64,000 nucleotides of DNA from the NCBI GenBank assembly GCA_000333235.1, contig CAPN01000010.1:62001-126000 (forward strand). Reading direction: 5' to 3'. Below the pieces are notes generated by a model, which saw only the letters and a program-made list of their open reading frames with translations, ran no database searches and was not told the origin of the DNA. Below, one piece after another: positions 8,997 through 17,795 of this stretch. The translations under genes were made by a program, and so were the position numbers. This DNA comes from Pseudoalteromonas luteoviolacea B = ATCC 29581 (GTDB lineage: Bacteria > Pseudomonadota > Gammaproteobacteria > Enterobacterales > Alteromonadaceae). Each line of letters opens with the position of its first letter. The stretch's first letter is position 1.

Positions 8997-10162
8997 AAAG
9001 TAGTCGCTTGCTCTTTCACTTTACTATGGCAAAACATCAAGATAAGCAATAAAACACTCAGTAACATTAATGTAAGCCAGTTCATTGATTGCCAACCGAT
9101 GCTGGCTTCAAGCCAACCTGCAAATAATGACGATACCGTCACCATCGAATACACACTAAACTCGTTTGTCGCCTGCGCCTTAGCACGCTCATTGGGTGCA
9201 TACGTCTCACTGACCATTTGTGTGGCACTAATAAACATAAAGTTCCAGCCAATACCCAATAGTGTCAACGCAATTAAAAAATGCTCGTGAGATACGCCGG
9301 ATAAGTTCACTATGCTACACAGTGCGACCAAACTCATGCCGGCATACATCATTGGTATCTGGCCAAACCGCTTGATCAGTTTGCCGGTAAAGAAGGATGG
9401 AACAAACATACCCAATACATGCCATTCAATAACAAAGGCGGATTCAGCTAAATCATAACCATGGCGGTGCATCGCCAGTGGCGTCGCTGTCATTAACAAA
9501 TTCATGGTCGTGTAGCTCACCATCGCGACAATAATTGCAGTGACAAATTTCGGCTGCGTAACAATCACTTGCCATGTACGACCTGGTGTTTGAATGTCTT
9601 CTTTTTTAAGTTCGTTAAAGGTGACAAACTGTAGTAGTGCCAACGCAATTACATACAAACCACTTAGCGCGATAAAGACGTTTGCATAGTTTAAATGAGG
9701 GTAATGATGATTCACCCACACCGCTAAGTTAGGTCCAAGTATGGCGGCAATCACCCCACTTGCCATGACCGCTGAAAGTGCGGTTGCCGGATTATCACTT
9801 GCTTCAATCGCAGCAAAGCGATACAAAGTAGCAAAACCTATCCCTATACCAATTAGCCACGTTGCCACGCTAAACAACCAAAAATGATCGATTTGCAGCG
9901 CATAAAAACCAAGTAACGTGCCAACTAGTCCAACGCTGTTTCCAAGACTAAAACCAACTTTACGCCCAGTTTTTGCCATGATCCAAGACGCCGGGATGGT
10001 TGCAAGCAACAAACCAAACATCTGCATCGCAACTGGAAACGTCGTAAACGACTCAGAAGGGCTTAAGCGCTGTCCAACAAGCGCTGATATTGTGACGAGC
10101 AAGATGTTGCCTGTGGTTATTAACCCTTGGCAACATGCCAACAAAAAGACATTTTTATTCAT
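8993..10162 (-). CDS. MFS transporter
   Basis: Major facilitator superfamily permease of 389 residues with about 12 hydrophobic segments. An MFS-type loop (AKTGRKVGFSLGN) lies between TM2 and TM3. The substrate is not deducible. The frame is open upstream to 10249, but the ATG at 10162 is preferred: it overlaps the stop of yaaA by 8 bases (ATGAATAA), indicating translational coupling, and places TM1 at the N-terminus. It is probably expressed with yaaA. Confidence 0.82.
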   Translation of the reverse strand: MNKNVFLLACCQGLITTGNILLVTISALVGQRLSPSESFTTFPVAMQMFGLLLATIPASWIMAKTGRKVGFSLGNSVGLVGTLLGFYALQIDHFWLFSVATWLIGIGIGFATLYRFAAIEASDNPATALSAVMASGVIAAILGPNLAVWVNHHYPHLNYANVFIALSGLYVIALALLQFVTFNELKKEDIQTPGRTWQVIVTQPKFVTAIIVAMVSYTTMNLLMTATPLAMHRHGYDLAESAFVIEWHVLGMFVPSFFTGKLIKRFGQIPMMYAGMSLVALCSIVNLSGVSHEHFLIALTLLGIGWNFMFISATQMVSETYAPNERAKAQATNEFSVYSMVTVSSLFAGWLEASIGWQSMNWLTLMLLSVLLLILMFCHSKVKEQATTF

Positions 10163-10928
10163 AGCGAAGAAAGACCGGTTCGTTTGCTTTTTTCGTCTCC
10201 TGTTCACTAAAAAAGTACCCTTCTTTATCAAATTTTTGTAATCCTTCAAGCGAGCCGATTTTTTCGTCCATAATAAATCGAGCCATCATACCCCGTGCTT
10301 TTTTCGCATAAAAACTGATCACTTTAAACTGACCATTTTTTTGATCTTTAAAAATCGGCGTAATAATCTCTGCCTGTAATGCCTTCTTATCTACCGCCTT
10401 GAAATATTCATTAGATGCAAGATTAACGATTAGCGTCGAGTTGGTTTCTCGCAAGGCTTCATTCAACTTTTCTGCAATGGTCGATCCCCAAAACGCGTAA
10501 AGATTTTTACCGCGAGAATTTTCAAGCGACGTGCCCATTTCCAAACGATACGCTTGCATTAAGTCAAGTGGGCGCAGCACGCCATAGAGGCCAGAAAGAA
10601 TGCGTAAGTGCTGTTGTGCATAGCTAATCGTCTCTTTTGACGCTTGGTACGCTGCAAATCCGGCATACACATCACCATTAAAGGCATAAATCGCCTGCTT
10701 TGCGTTTGTTTCATCAAACGGTTGTGACCAAGAAGCAAAACGCGCCACGTTTAGCGCAGCAAGTTTGTCACTGAGTTTCATCAACTTCGCCAAATCTTGA
10801 ACACTCAACTCACGACACACGTCAATTAACGCTTCGCTGTGCTCAAGCATGTCTGGTTGAGTAAACGAATTAATCGGCGTTGATGTTTCATAATCGAGGT
10901 TTTTCGCTGGAGAAATAACAGTGATCAT
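10155..10928 (-). CDS. yaaA: Peroxide stress protein YaaA (DUF328/UPF0246)
   Basis: Cytosolic DUF328 protein that in E. coli lowers intracellular free iron and limits Fenton damage during peroxide stress. The start at 10928 gives MITVISPAKNLDYET, the conserved family N-terminus, and 257 residues, the usual length; the longer frame to 10973 adds an unconserved stretch. Other family blocks are LSGLYGVLRPLDLMQAYRLEMG and the C-terminal ARGMMARF...GYFF segment. It is followed directly by the coupled MFS gene. Confidence 0.93.
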   Translation of the reverse strand: MITVISPAKNLDYETSTPINSFTQPDMLEHSEALIDVCRELSVQDLAKLMKLSDKLAALNVARFASWSQPFDETNAKQAIYAFNGDVYAGFAAYQASKETISYAQQHLRILSGLYGVLRPLDLMQAYRLEMGTSLENSRGKNLYAFWGSTIAEKLNEALRETNSTLIVNLASNEYFKAVDKKALQAEIITPIFKDQKNGQFKVISFYAKKARGMMARFIMDEKIGSLEGLQKFDKEGYFFSEQETKKANEPVFLRYE

Positions 10929-11162
10929 AGCTACCCTATTGACTTCAAAATTAATTAGTGTCAATTTCAACATTAAATGAAGCGAAAATCACGTTTTGTT
11001 TCCCGCCTTATAATAACAATACCTAACTTTGGCTGATCTGTTTCAAGCACAACACGTTTTATGCCACATCGGACATATGACCTATGCGCTTTAGTCATGG
11101 TATTGCAACATAAGGCACCTAAGCTCATCAATTTATGACGTCGATAAGGAATGAGGAAAGCC

Positions 11163-12113
11163 ATGACATCAGCATTAGACAGGCTCAAAGCACACTCATC
11201 AATCGTTGCCGATACCGGTGACATTGAAGCCATTCGTAAGTTGCAACCAGAAGATGCAACCACCAACCCTTCACTTTTATTAAAAGCAGCAGAGACACCT
11301 GCGTATGCCGCCTATTTAGACAAAGCGTGGGCGTATGCAAAAAGCACTGAAAGTGATGTAGTAAAGCAGCTCGAATTGGCATGTGATTACTTTGCCGTCT
11401 TGATCGGTAAAGAAATCGCACAAAGTGTACCAGGCTACATTTCTACCGAAGTCGACGCGCGTTTAAGCTTTGATACTCAAGCAACCACGGCAAAAGCTAA
11501 ACAATTATTAGCACTTTATAAACTCGAAGGCGTTAGCCAAGATAAAATCTTGATTAAAATAGCCTCAACGTGGGAAGGCATTAAAGCTGCAGAGCAATTA
11601 GAAAAAGAAGGGATAAAATGCAACTTAACCCTGCTTTTCAGTGAAGCGCAAGCTCGCGCATGTGCCGATGCAAATGTATTCCTAATTTCACCGTTTGTTG
11701 GTCGTATTTTAGATTGGCATGTTAAAAATGGTTTAGCTAAGCCAAACGATCCATTGCAAGATCCGGGTGTACAATCGGTGCGCAGCATATTTGAGTTTTA
11801 TAAACGCCACGGATACAAGACCGTTGTAATGGGAGCAAGTTTCCGTAACACCGGCGAAATAGTCGCGCTAACGGGTTGTGATAAATTGACTATCAGCCCT
11901 GCTTTATTAGAAGAGCTTGCACAAATGCCTGCGGACGAGCAATATTTGCTCGAAAACATCGCCGCAACTGAAGCTAAACCTGCACCACTTTCCGAATCAC
12001 AGTTCCGTTGGTTACACAATCAAGACGCGATGGCCACAGAAAAACTAGCTGAAGGTATACGTGCTTTCGCAGATGCCCAAGAAACACTAGAAGCTCGTTT
12101 CAAAGCGCTGTAA
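11163..12113 (+). CDS. tal: Transaldolase
   Basis: Pentose-phosphate enzyme transferring a dihydroxyacetone unit from sedoheptulose-7-phosphate to glyceraldehyde-3-phosphate. At 316 residues it matches TalA/TalB of E. coli. Motifs: [12 protein letters not shown] (about 31-42), the Schiff-base lysine in [21 protein letters not shown], and the phosphate-binding region [16 protein letters not shown] 11163 is preferred over the ATG at 11151 because it follows a strong AGGAA-type site and matches the family N-terminus [10 protein letters not shown] terminator follows. Confidence 0.96.
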   Translation: MTSALDRLKAHSSIVADTGDIEAIRKLQPEDATTNPSLLLKAAETPAYAAYLDKAWAYAKSTESDVVKQLELACDYFAVLIGKEIAQSVPGYISTEVDARLSFDTQATTAKAKQLLALYKLEGVSQDKILIKIASTWEGIKAAEQLEKEGIKCNLTLLFSEAQARACADANVFLISPFVGRILDWHVKNGLAKPNDPLQDPGVQSVRSIFEFYKRHGYKTVVMGASFRNTGEIVALTGCDKLTISPALLEELAQMPADEQYLLENIAATEAKPAPLSESQFRWLHNQDAMATEKLAEGIRAFADAQETLEARFKAL

Positions 12114-12148
12114 GAGTAAAGATTTTTAATACTAAATCCTATCCAACA

Positions 12149-12174
12149 AACGCCACACGATGTGGCGTTTTTTA
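12149..12174 (+). terminator. Terminator after tal
   Basis: Hairpin AACGCCACA-CGA-TGTGGCGTT with six or more T, about 35 bases past the stop. Confidence 0.9.
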
Positions 12175-12348
12175 TTTCTATCCGGTTTGACTTTCATCAA
12201 AGCATCACAATGTTTTAACGAACATGAAATAATTGTGTTTTATTTTTAAGCACTCTGTGATATACCAACCTTACCTAAATGCGTGAGGAAAAAGCGTAAC
12301 GGGTTGCGTCGGTGTGCGCATGAGGTCAATCATCAATAGGAGAAATTC

Positions 12349-12537
12349 ATGGATAGCCTAGACGATTTATATGAATTACTAGAAAATTCAGGTTCGGCTA
12401 AACGTACCTCTCAGAAAAATAAGAAAAGAAGATGGCGCGAGATTGAAGCACTAAAGGATAGGCAGAGACTTCGTAAGGAATTACAAGAACTCGACATGTT
12501 TGCAGAAAGTGTTGACCTAGAAAACTTAGATTTTTAA
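12349..12537 (+). CDS. DUF3545 family small protein
   Basis: 62-residue, highly charged protein of the DUF3545 type found in marine gammaproteobacteria; function unknown. The central basic stretch KNKKRRWREIEALKDRQRL (about 24-42) is the conserved part and may bind nucleic acid; acidic segments flank it on both sides. It has a clear ribosome-binding site (AATAGGAGAAATTC) before the ATG, and it is flanked by terminators, so it is a monocistronic gene. Confidence 0.85.
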   Translation: MDSLDDLYELLENSGSAKRTSQKNKKRRWREIEALKDRQRLRKELQELDMFAESVDLENLDF

Positions 12538-12540
12538 TCG

Positions 12541-12580
12541 CAAAGGCTTACTTATCCCAGTTAGCCTTTGTTGTTTTTGC
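12541..12580 (+). terminator. Terminator after the DUF3545 gene
   Basis: Inverted repeat CAAAGGCTTA...GTTAGCCTTTG with a following T-rich stretch, starting 4 bases after the stop codon. Confidence 0.65.
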
Positions 12581-12591
12581 AAGGTCAAAAC

Positions 12592-12630
12592 AAAAAAGCG
12601 TAAAAGGGTTAACCCCTAATACGCTTTTTT
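12592..12630. terminator. Bidirectional terminator-like hairpin
   Basis: Perfect 11-bp repeat AAAAAAGCGTA (12592-12602) with TACGCTTTTTT (12620-12630); A-rich on one side and T-rich on the other, so it could act on both strands. It would serve a minus-strand gene whose remains may lie at 12647-12830. Confidence 0.8.
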
Positions 12631-12646
12631 ATTCACACTCTCGTTG

Positions 12647-12830
12647 TTAGATTTTTACTTTGACGTATTCAACAGCTGCAGCATAAATTCCCGAGGTTTC
12701 TTGGGTTTGTACTAAACGCCGTGCTACAAGCTCGCCATTACAAGGGACGGGCCACTGGGTTCAATGCAACCACCAAGAACCGGATTAATGCGTGGCTTGT
12801 TCTAGTCATTGCTGCAGTGTGACCAATGTC
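12647..12830 (-). pseudogene. Possible degraded coding remnant, unidentified
   Basis: On the minus strand one frame reads 36 sense codons to a TAA at 12647 (ending ...GIYAAAVEYVKVKI), and a neighbouring frame just upstream reads INPVLGGCIEPSGP before its own stop. Joined by a frameshift they look like the tail of a decayed protein, placed just before a good terminator for that strand. No family was recognised and no start is visible. It could be chance. Confidence 0.3.
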
Positions 12831-13165
12831 CCCTCGTTGCGATAGCTAAGTGCTCACTGGTTTACTTTAATGACACCATGCAGATAATCTGCGCAACTAA
12901 ATTGCACCGTTGTAACATTTAATTTTTCACACAAACCACAAAGGCCTATCGAGCTATTTTCAATAACCTACTTTACTAACAAGTTATCCGTTTTCATTCA
13001 AAGGTGGTATTTATCAACCCAAATAGAAACCGCACGCAATGGCGTTTAATAAACGTGTTTGGTTGTTGGATGAGGTGAGTTCAATTCAAATTGATGATTG
13101 AATTACGAATTGGATTTGTTTTTTCAGAGATCTTTACAAAACGGCAGAATACCGCTAACTTAATT
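12831..13165. other. Intergenic stretch before the Fur box
   Basis: AT-rich sequence with no convincing gene on either strand. The last part presumably carries the promoter for the fagA-like/fumC operon, ending in the Fur box at 13166-13184. Confidence 0.4.
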
Positions 13166-13184
13166 GTTAATGATAATCATTTGC
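13166..13184 (+). promoter_or_regulatory. Putative Fur box upstream of fagA-fumC
   Basis: The 19-mer GTTAATGATAATCATTTGC matches the classical Fur consensus GATAATGATAATCATTATC at 16 of 19 positions, including the whole AATGATAATCATT core. It ends 9 bases before the ATG of the fagA-like gene, where bound Fur-Fe2+ could block transcription or early elongation. Confidence 0.75.
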
Positions 13185-13193
13185 AAATTTGTT

Positions 13194-13550
13194 ATGCCAA
13201 ATTCCTGTTTCTCATTTGCCTCGCTGGATTTAAAAGACTGCGGCTGCATTGAAACGCCAACGCGTCTTAATCTATTTTTAGAACGCTCCCTTTGGCTGTC
13301 ACGTTATCAACAGCGGCAACATAATGTTTTGATGCAAGAATGGATACTACGTCGAACTTGTCAGTTATTGGTAGAAGCGATCGTTGATCCGCTTTTACTC
13401 AACACACAAAGGCAATACTGTTTAGATCAGCTTTATAAACCCCTGTTAGCGCTAAAACGCTTTTACCGTTCACAACACGCTATGCATAAATATTGGCGCT
13501 ACGCTCAGCAAATTAAACGCGAGTGTGAGCTGCTGTTCCCGCAATTTTAA
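13194..13550 (+). CDS. fagA: FagA-like protein preceding fumC
   Basis: 118-residue protein of unknown function resembling FagA (Fur-associated gene A), the small protein encoded before the iron-repressed fumC of Pseudomonas. It has no signal peptide or membrane span. It is rich in Arg, Gln and aromatic residues, with a predicted all-helical body and a C-terminal block LYKPLLALKRFYRSQ followed by YAQQIKRECELL. ATG 13194 is preferred over 13164 because the earlier start would lie within the Fur box. It ends 11 bases before fumC. The assignment rests on position, size and general sequence character rather than a sharp motif. Confidence 0.6.
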   Translation: MPNSCFSFASLDLKDCGCIETPTRLNLFLERSLWLSRYQQRQHNVLMQEWILRRTCQLLVEAIVDPLLLNTQRQYCLDQLYKPLLALKRFYRSQHAMHKYWRYAQQIKRECELLFPQF

Positions 13551-13561
13551 GGAAGCTCGAT

Positions 13562-14938
13562 ATGACTACCACGAAAACCTACTCAGATAGTATGGGTACA
13601 CTAGAAGTACCAGAAAGCGCACTGTGGCAGGCGCAAACGCAGCGGGCCATTGAAAACTTCCCCCTCAGTGGCCTGGTTATGCCAAGTGCTTTTATTTCAG
13701 CATTAATCGCAATAAAACAAGCGGCTGCAAAAGCCAATCTGCAACTTAACTTGCTTGATAAACCTTTAGCCCATGCAATAGATAATGCCTGTCACACATT
13801 ACAAAGTGGCGAATACGATGAACAGTTTCCTGTCGATGTTTTTCAAACCGGGTCTGGAACAAGTTCAAACATGAACGCGAATGAAGTAATTGCCACACTT
13901 GCCTCTCAACTAGGCAAAGTGCACGTACATCCTAATGACCACGTTAATATGGGACAAAGTTCAAACGACACGATCCCAACCGCTATCCATGTCGCGTCAG
14001 CCACTACCTTAGTCTATGAATTATTACCTGCGTTAACTCATTTAAGTCAAACCATTAAAGCGAAATCGAATGCGGTGGGGCATCACGTAAAAACGGGCCG
14101 TACACATTTAATGGACGCAATGCCAGTGACGTTTGCACAAACGCTTCAAGGTTGGCAGCATCAAATCGATCATGCACAACATCAAATTACGGCGACATTA
14201 AATGACGTCACCCAACTTGCCCAAGGGGGCACCGCAGTGGGGACGGGAGTTAACGCGCATCAGGAATTTGCTGAATTATTTAATCAGCATCTTAGCGAAA
14301 ATACGGGGATCCGCTTTACCCCTGCACCTTCTTTTTTTAGTGCGATAAGTTCACAAGATGTGATTGTTGGATTATCGGGTCAGCTTAAAACATTGGCAAC
14401 GTCACTGATGAAAATTGCTAATGACTTACGTTGGATGAACTCAGGGCCATTAGCAGGGCTTGGCGAAATAGAATTAGAAGCCCTCCAACCTGGTTCATCA
14501 ATTATGCCAGGTAAAGTGAACCCTGTTATCCCAGAAGCCGTTGCAATGGCAAGTGCACAAGTGATTGGTAACGACACAACCATTACCATTGCAGGACAAT
14601 CTGGCAATTTTGAATTAAACGTAATGCTTCCTGTTATTGCCTACAACATATTGCAAAGTATTGAACTACTTGCATCCTCGAGCCGATCACTGGCTGATAA
14701 AGCCATTGCCTCTTTTACGGTACGTGAAGAGAACATTAACCAAGCACTTGCCAAAAACCCCATTTTAATTACTGCGCTCAACCCCATCATTGGTTATGAA
14801 AAAGCTGCCAAAATTGCCAAACAAGCCTACCGAGAGCGGCGTCCAATCATTGACGTAGCACGAGAGCACACCAATCTTAGTCTTGATGAATTAACCACAT
14901 TATTAAACCCAGAAAAGCTAACCAAGGGCGGGCTATAA
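13562..14938 (+). CDS. fumC: Class II fumarate hydratase (iron-independent)
   Basis: TCA-cycle enzyme interconverting fumarate and malate without an iron-sulphur cluster. The 458 residues carry the superfamily signature GSSIMPGKVNP (about 317-327), the substrate-binding GSGTSSNMNANEV block (about 98-110), MGQSSND, and KTGRTHLMDAMPVT. It has a good ribosome-binding site (AAGGAAGCTCGAT) and follows the fagA-like gene in what looks like a Fur-regulated operon. Under iron limitation FumC would substitute for oxidation-sensitive Fe-S fumarases. Confidence 0.96.
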   Translation: MTTTKTYSDSMGTLEVPESALWQAQTQRAIENFPLSGLVMPSAFISALIAIKQAAAKANLQLNLLDKPLAHAIDNACHTLQSGEYDEQFPVDVFQTGSGTSSNMNANEVIATLASQLGKVHVHPNDHVNMGQSSNDTIPTAIHVASATTLVYELLPALTHLSQTIKAKSNAVGHHVKTGRTHLMDAMPVTFAQTLQGWQHQIDHAQHQITATLNDVTQLAQGGTAVGTGVNAHQEFAELFNQHLSENTGIRFTPAPSFFSAISSQDVIVGLSGQLKTLATSLMKIANDLRWMNSGPLAGLGEIELEALQPGSSIMPGKVNPVIPEAVAMASAQVIGNDTTITIAGQSGNFELNVMLPVIAYNILQSIELLASSSRSLADKAIASFTVREENINQALAKNPILITALNPIIGYEKAAKIAKQAYRERRPIIDVAREHTNLSLDELTTLLNPEKLTKGGL

Positions 14939-14961
14939 GGCACTCATTGAGTGCCCTTTCA
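14938..14961 (+). terminator. Terminator-like hairpin after fumC
   Basis: Hairpin GGCACTCA-T-TGAGTGCC with a short T tract, directly after the stop codon and between convergent genes. Confidence 0.65.
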
Positions 14962-14967
14962 ATTAAA

Positions 14968-16245
14968 TTAATAAAGCAATTCGACTATCAAAGGGGTAAC
15001 GACTAAAAGCCCAAGTGCTCGTTGCCTTTTACCTTGTGGTGTTTGGTAATTCAAATCCACTTTAGCACCAAAACATAAGCGCAGAATATCGTGCCTTGCT
15101 ATCCCCCAGCACATCAGCGTACAGATTGAAAATGTACCGATTATAATAGCCATTGGCTCTACAATTCCGCCTAATTGAAAAGGAGCCAAATAAAAGGCTA
15201 ATGCAATCAGTACACTTTGATGCAAAACATAAAATGGAAAGACGAATTGGTTTAACCATTTAATGGTTGTGCTTGGAAAATTCAAGAACCGCACGCCAAA
15301 GCCTATAACCATAGCAACACCAATAACACCGGCGATGGTATAGAGACCTTTTACTAATTCTTTTTGCAATTGGGTTGCTTCTGCATTTAACCAAACATCA
15401 TGATAGCCATATAAAAGAGAGAGATAGATAGTTAGATACAAGGCTAAAAGTATAAAGGCACACTCACCCAAACGAGCAAAAAAGCGAGATTGATGTACGA
15501 ATACAAAGCCATACATCAAAAATACAAACCCCATTGGATAACGGAATGTATCTTCAGGCCAAATGAATTTGAGTAACAAAAGAGGCAGCGCACATACACA
15601 GAAGCAAACACCCATTGAGGTATCAAGTAATCGAGTTACCCCATTTTGCACGCCGCTACAGCATAGCAACGGAGCGACAATAATGATAATCAGGCTAAAC
15701 TGCCACAATGAACGCAAATACCATAAATGATTAACGTCGACATGCGGCCAAATTCCAGCCGAATAGGATTCGAATAACGGGCTCGAAAAATTAAAAAACG
15801 CCGTGAAGAATTCGACTAATGAAAGAGAAATCCCTTGCTCTTGCTGGAGTTGTGCAAACAATTGAATTGGTACAACTAACCACACTCCCACCAGCAAAGG
15901 CAGCAAAATAACCACCGTTCGGTTAGCTAAAAACCCCCAACGACTTTGTTTATCTACTAAACATCGTATCGCTGCCCCCGAAATAAACCAAATAAGTGCC
16001 ATACGCCAAGGTGACACAAATAGCATAATATTTTCCACGGCCGTGCTTAGATACGCACTTTTAAAATGAAAACCCCAATGTTCGCTATAAAGCATACCTA
16101 TGTGGTACAACACTAAGAGCCCAAATGCGCCAACGCGTAACCAATCTAAATAGTAATATCGGATCGAAACATCCAATGCGCTTTGTTGAACAGCATGCTG
16201 CAAATCTCGCTCAATATGGCTTGTTGTTGAATGAACTCGGGACAT
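14968..16245 (-). CDS. Acyltransferase family 3 membrane protein
   Basis: Integral membrane acyltransferase (Acyl_transf_3/OatA-OpgC type), 425 residues with about ten hydrophobic segments. The N-terminus has the family pattern YYLDWLRVGAFGLLVLYHIG, with the conserved Arg and His of the putative active site, followed by WFISGAA. Such proteins O-acylate glucans, lipopolysaccharide or other surface polymers; the acceptor here is unknown. It is divergent from a LytTR regulator 182 bases away. Confidence 0.85.
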   Translation of the reverse strand: MSRVHSTTSHIERDLQHAVQQSALDVSIRYYYLDWLRVGAFGLLVLYHIGMLYSEHWGFHFKSAYLSTAVENIMLFVSPWRMALIWFISGAAIRCLVDKQSRWGFLANRTVVILLPLLVGVWLVVPIQLFAQLQQEQGISLSLVEFFTAFFNFSSPLFESYSAGIWPHVDVNHLWYLRSLWQFSLIIIIVAPLLCCSGVQNGVTRLLDTSMGVCFCVCALPLLLLKFIWPEDTFRYPMGFVFLMYGFVFVHQSRFFARLGECAFILLALYLTIYLSLLYGYHDVWLNAEATQLQKELVKGLYTIAGVIGVAMVIGFGVRFLNFPSTTIKWLNQFVFPFYVLHQSVLIALAFYLAPFQLGGIVEPMAIIIGTFSICTLMCWGIARHDILRLCFGAKVDLNYQTPQGKRQRALGLLVVTPLIVELLY

Positions 16246-16427
16246 ACAATACCGCCAAACTTTATCTAATGGTCAATGGAGAGTGGCGTAAAGTGTGCCT
16301 CTTTAAAATAGCTAAGTGCTTATAAAACAATAACAAGGGATAAGTGGTGGGATTTAGGGATAAAAGGATTTAGTGAAAAAAAAAATATTGATAAGCTTAC
16401 TTTATGAACCCTTAAAACGATACGCAG
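16246..16427. promoter_or_regulatory. Divergent promoter region, acyltransferase / LytTR regulator
   Basis: AT-rich 182-base spacer between two divergent genes, including an A-run around 16374-16385. No specific LytTR direct-repeat sites could be assigned by eye. Confidence 0.4.
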
Positions 16428-17297
16428 ATGCCCTTTTCAACTCACCTGCTGAATCATCAAAAACGTTATGGCTTTGCCATGTTGTGTCTTTATATTCTTA
16501 TCAACAACACCATTAACGCCACGAATGTGATTATGGAAGCCCATCGTGACGGCAAACTTGGTTTTGCATTGTGGGAACCCTTTGTCTGGGAATATACCAG
16601 TGCATTTAGTACGTTAACCTTAGTACCTTTCATTTGGATGTTACTGGACAAGGTACCATTCAACTGGCAGAAGATCCTTCAATCTATTTTTCGTTATTGG
16701 CTTGCGTCTCTCTTTTTTTGTGCAGCGCATGTGGGGCTTATGGTTGCCCTGCGCAAATGCCTTTATTGGTATTATGGACGTAGCTATGACTTCGGGTTAT
16801 TTTGGTACGAAATGCTTTATGAATATCGCAAAGACCTATGGGGATTCATTTTTCTAATCGCACTGATCCATGGATTTCGCTATGTAGTTTCTCAGCTCAG
16901 TGGCGAAGCACGCCTCTGTGACGAGCTTGCGCCTACTCCTTCAGCCGAAGACTCCAACTTAGTGCCAACGCTTGAACGCGTGATCGTCCGTAAACTAGGT
17001 AAAGAATACATCGTTAAAATAGAAGATGTGGACTGGCTCGAATCGTCAGGTAACTACGTCAATTTGCACAGTCAAGCACGCGTTTACCCGCTTCGAGCGA
17101 CATTGAGTCAGTTAACACGACAAATAGAAAAAAAAGGCTTTAGGCGGATCCATCGTTCCTATACCGTTAAACTTGATGCGATTGATTCAATTACCCAATT
17201 GCCATCCGGAGACGCTGAGATCACGTTAAAAACAGGCCAAACTTTATCCATGTCACGACGCTATAAGACCAACTTTAAAGAATTTATTCATACATAA
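16428..17297 (+). CDS. Membrane-anchored LytTR-family transcriptional regulator
   Basis: 289-residue one-component regulator. The N-terminal half (about 15-155) has four hydrophobic segments. The C-terminal LytTR DNA-binding domain (about 185-285) shows the IEDVDWLESSGNYVNLH motif, RATLSQL, and FRRIHRSYTVKLDAI. There is no receiver domain, so the input is probably sensed in the membrane. Likely target: the divergent acyltransferase and itself (inference from position). Confidence 0.88.
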   Translation: MPFSTHLLNHQKRYGFAMLCLYILINNTINATNVIMEAHRDGKLGFALWEPFVWEYTSAFSTLTLVPFIWMLLDKVPFNWQKILQSIFRYWLASLFFCAAHVGLMVALRKCLYWYYGRSYDFGLFWYEMLYEYRKDLWGFIFLIALIHGFRYVVSQLSGEARLCDELAPTPSAEDSNLVPTLERVIVRKLGKEYIVKIEDVDWLESSGNYVNLHSQARVYPLRATLSQLTRQIEKKGFRRIHRSYTVKLDAIDSITQLPSGDAEITLKTGQTLSMSRRYKTNFKEFIHT

Positions 17298-17397
17298 AAA
17301 ACGTTAAACGTCTCAAGCGCCCTCTGCAAAAACGCGATTAACCAAAGCCTGCTACGCCAGCACCGGTTATGTCGCTATTTTAGATTACGCACAAAGC

Positions 17398-17437
17398 AAA
17401 AAGGCTAACCTTCCTAATTTGGTTAGCCTTTTTTTGC
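17398..17437 (+). terminator. Strong terminator hairpin
   Basis: Inverted repeat AAAGGCTAACC...GGTTAGCCTTT with a seven-T tail, 100 bases after the LytTR gene. It is A/T-flanked on both sides and could also end a minus-strand transcript from the MazE-like remnant. Confidence 0.85.
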
Positions 17438-17494
17438 TGTATATATTCGTGTCACACTAGCTGTAGGTAGTTACTTTTAAAGGGCTCTCTCACG

Positions 17495-17608
17495 CTAGGC
17501 GTTAAAAAGAGATTCAGCCCCCTCAACCAAGCCAAGCTGACGAATGAACGCGGCAGGAATTATGTTGCCAAGACTGTTACCAATTTTTCGCACTTGAGTA
17601 CGCCTACA
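17495..17608 (-). pseudogene. MazE/AbrB-type antitoxin fragment
   Basis: The minus strand reads VRKIGNSLGNIIPAAF followed by IRQLGLVEGAE and a stop at 17495. This is the diagnostic core of MazE/AbrB swapped-hairpin DNA-binding domains (GNSxG..IP..., then LGLxEG). The frame is closed by TGA at 17609-17611, lacks an ATG, and ends after only seven residues beyond LVEG, so the antitoxin is truncated. A GTG at 17591-17593 could begin a 32-residue peptide, but loss of both ends suggests decay. No MazF-like toxin was found nearby. Confidence 0.55.
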
Positions 17609-17611
17609 TCA

Positions 17612-17795
17612 ACCTTACAAGTAAGCACAATGTTCTCACAACCCTAATTGCATATCTTTTAATTATGGTTTCAACATTGTTATAACGATTCAATGCGCCC
17701 AGTGAACTACTGTCTAGATAACTCATTAACTATATTGGGGCTGTTCCGCTCTTGCACTACATCATGGAAAAACTACACAAACAGGGTTTCCCGCG
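17612..17795. other. Unassigned stretch next to the MazE remnant
   Basis: No gene with convincing codon structure on either strand. It may be the remains of the same acquired segment that contains the antitoxin fragment and the neighbouring unknown gene. Confidence 0.3.
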
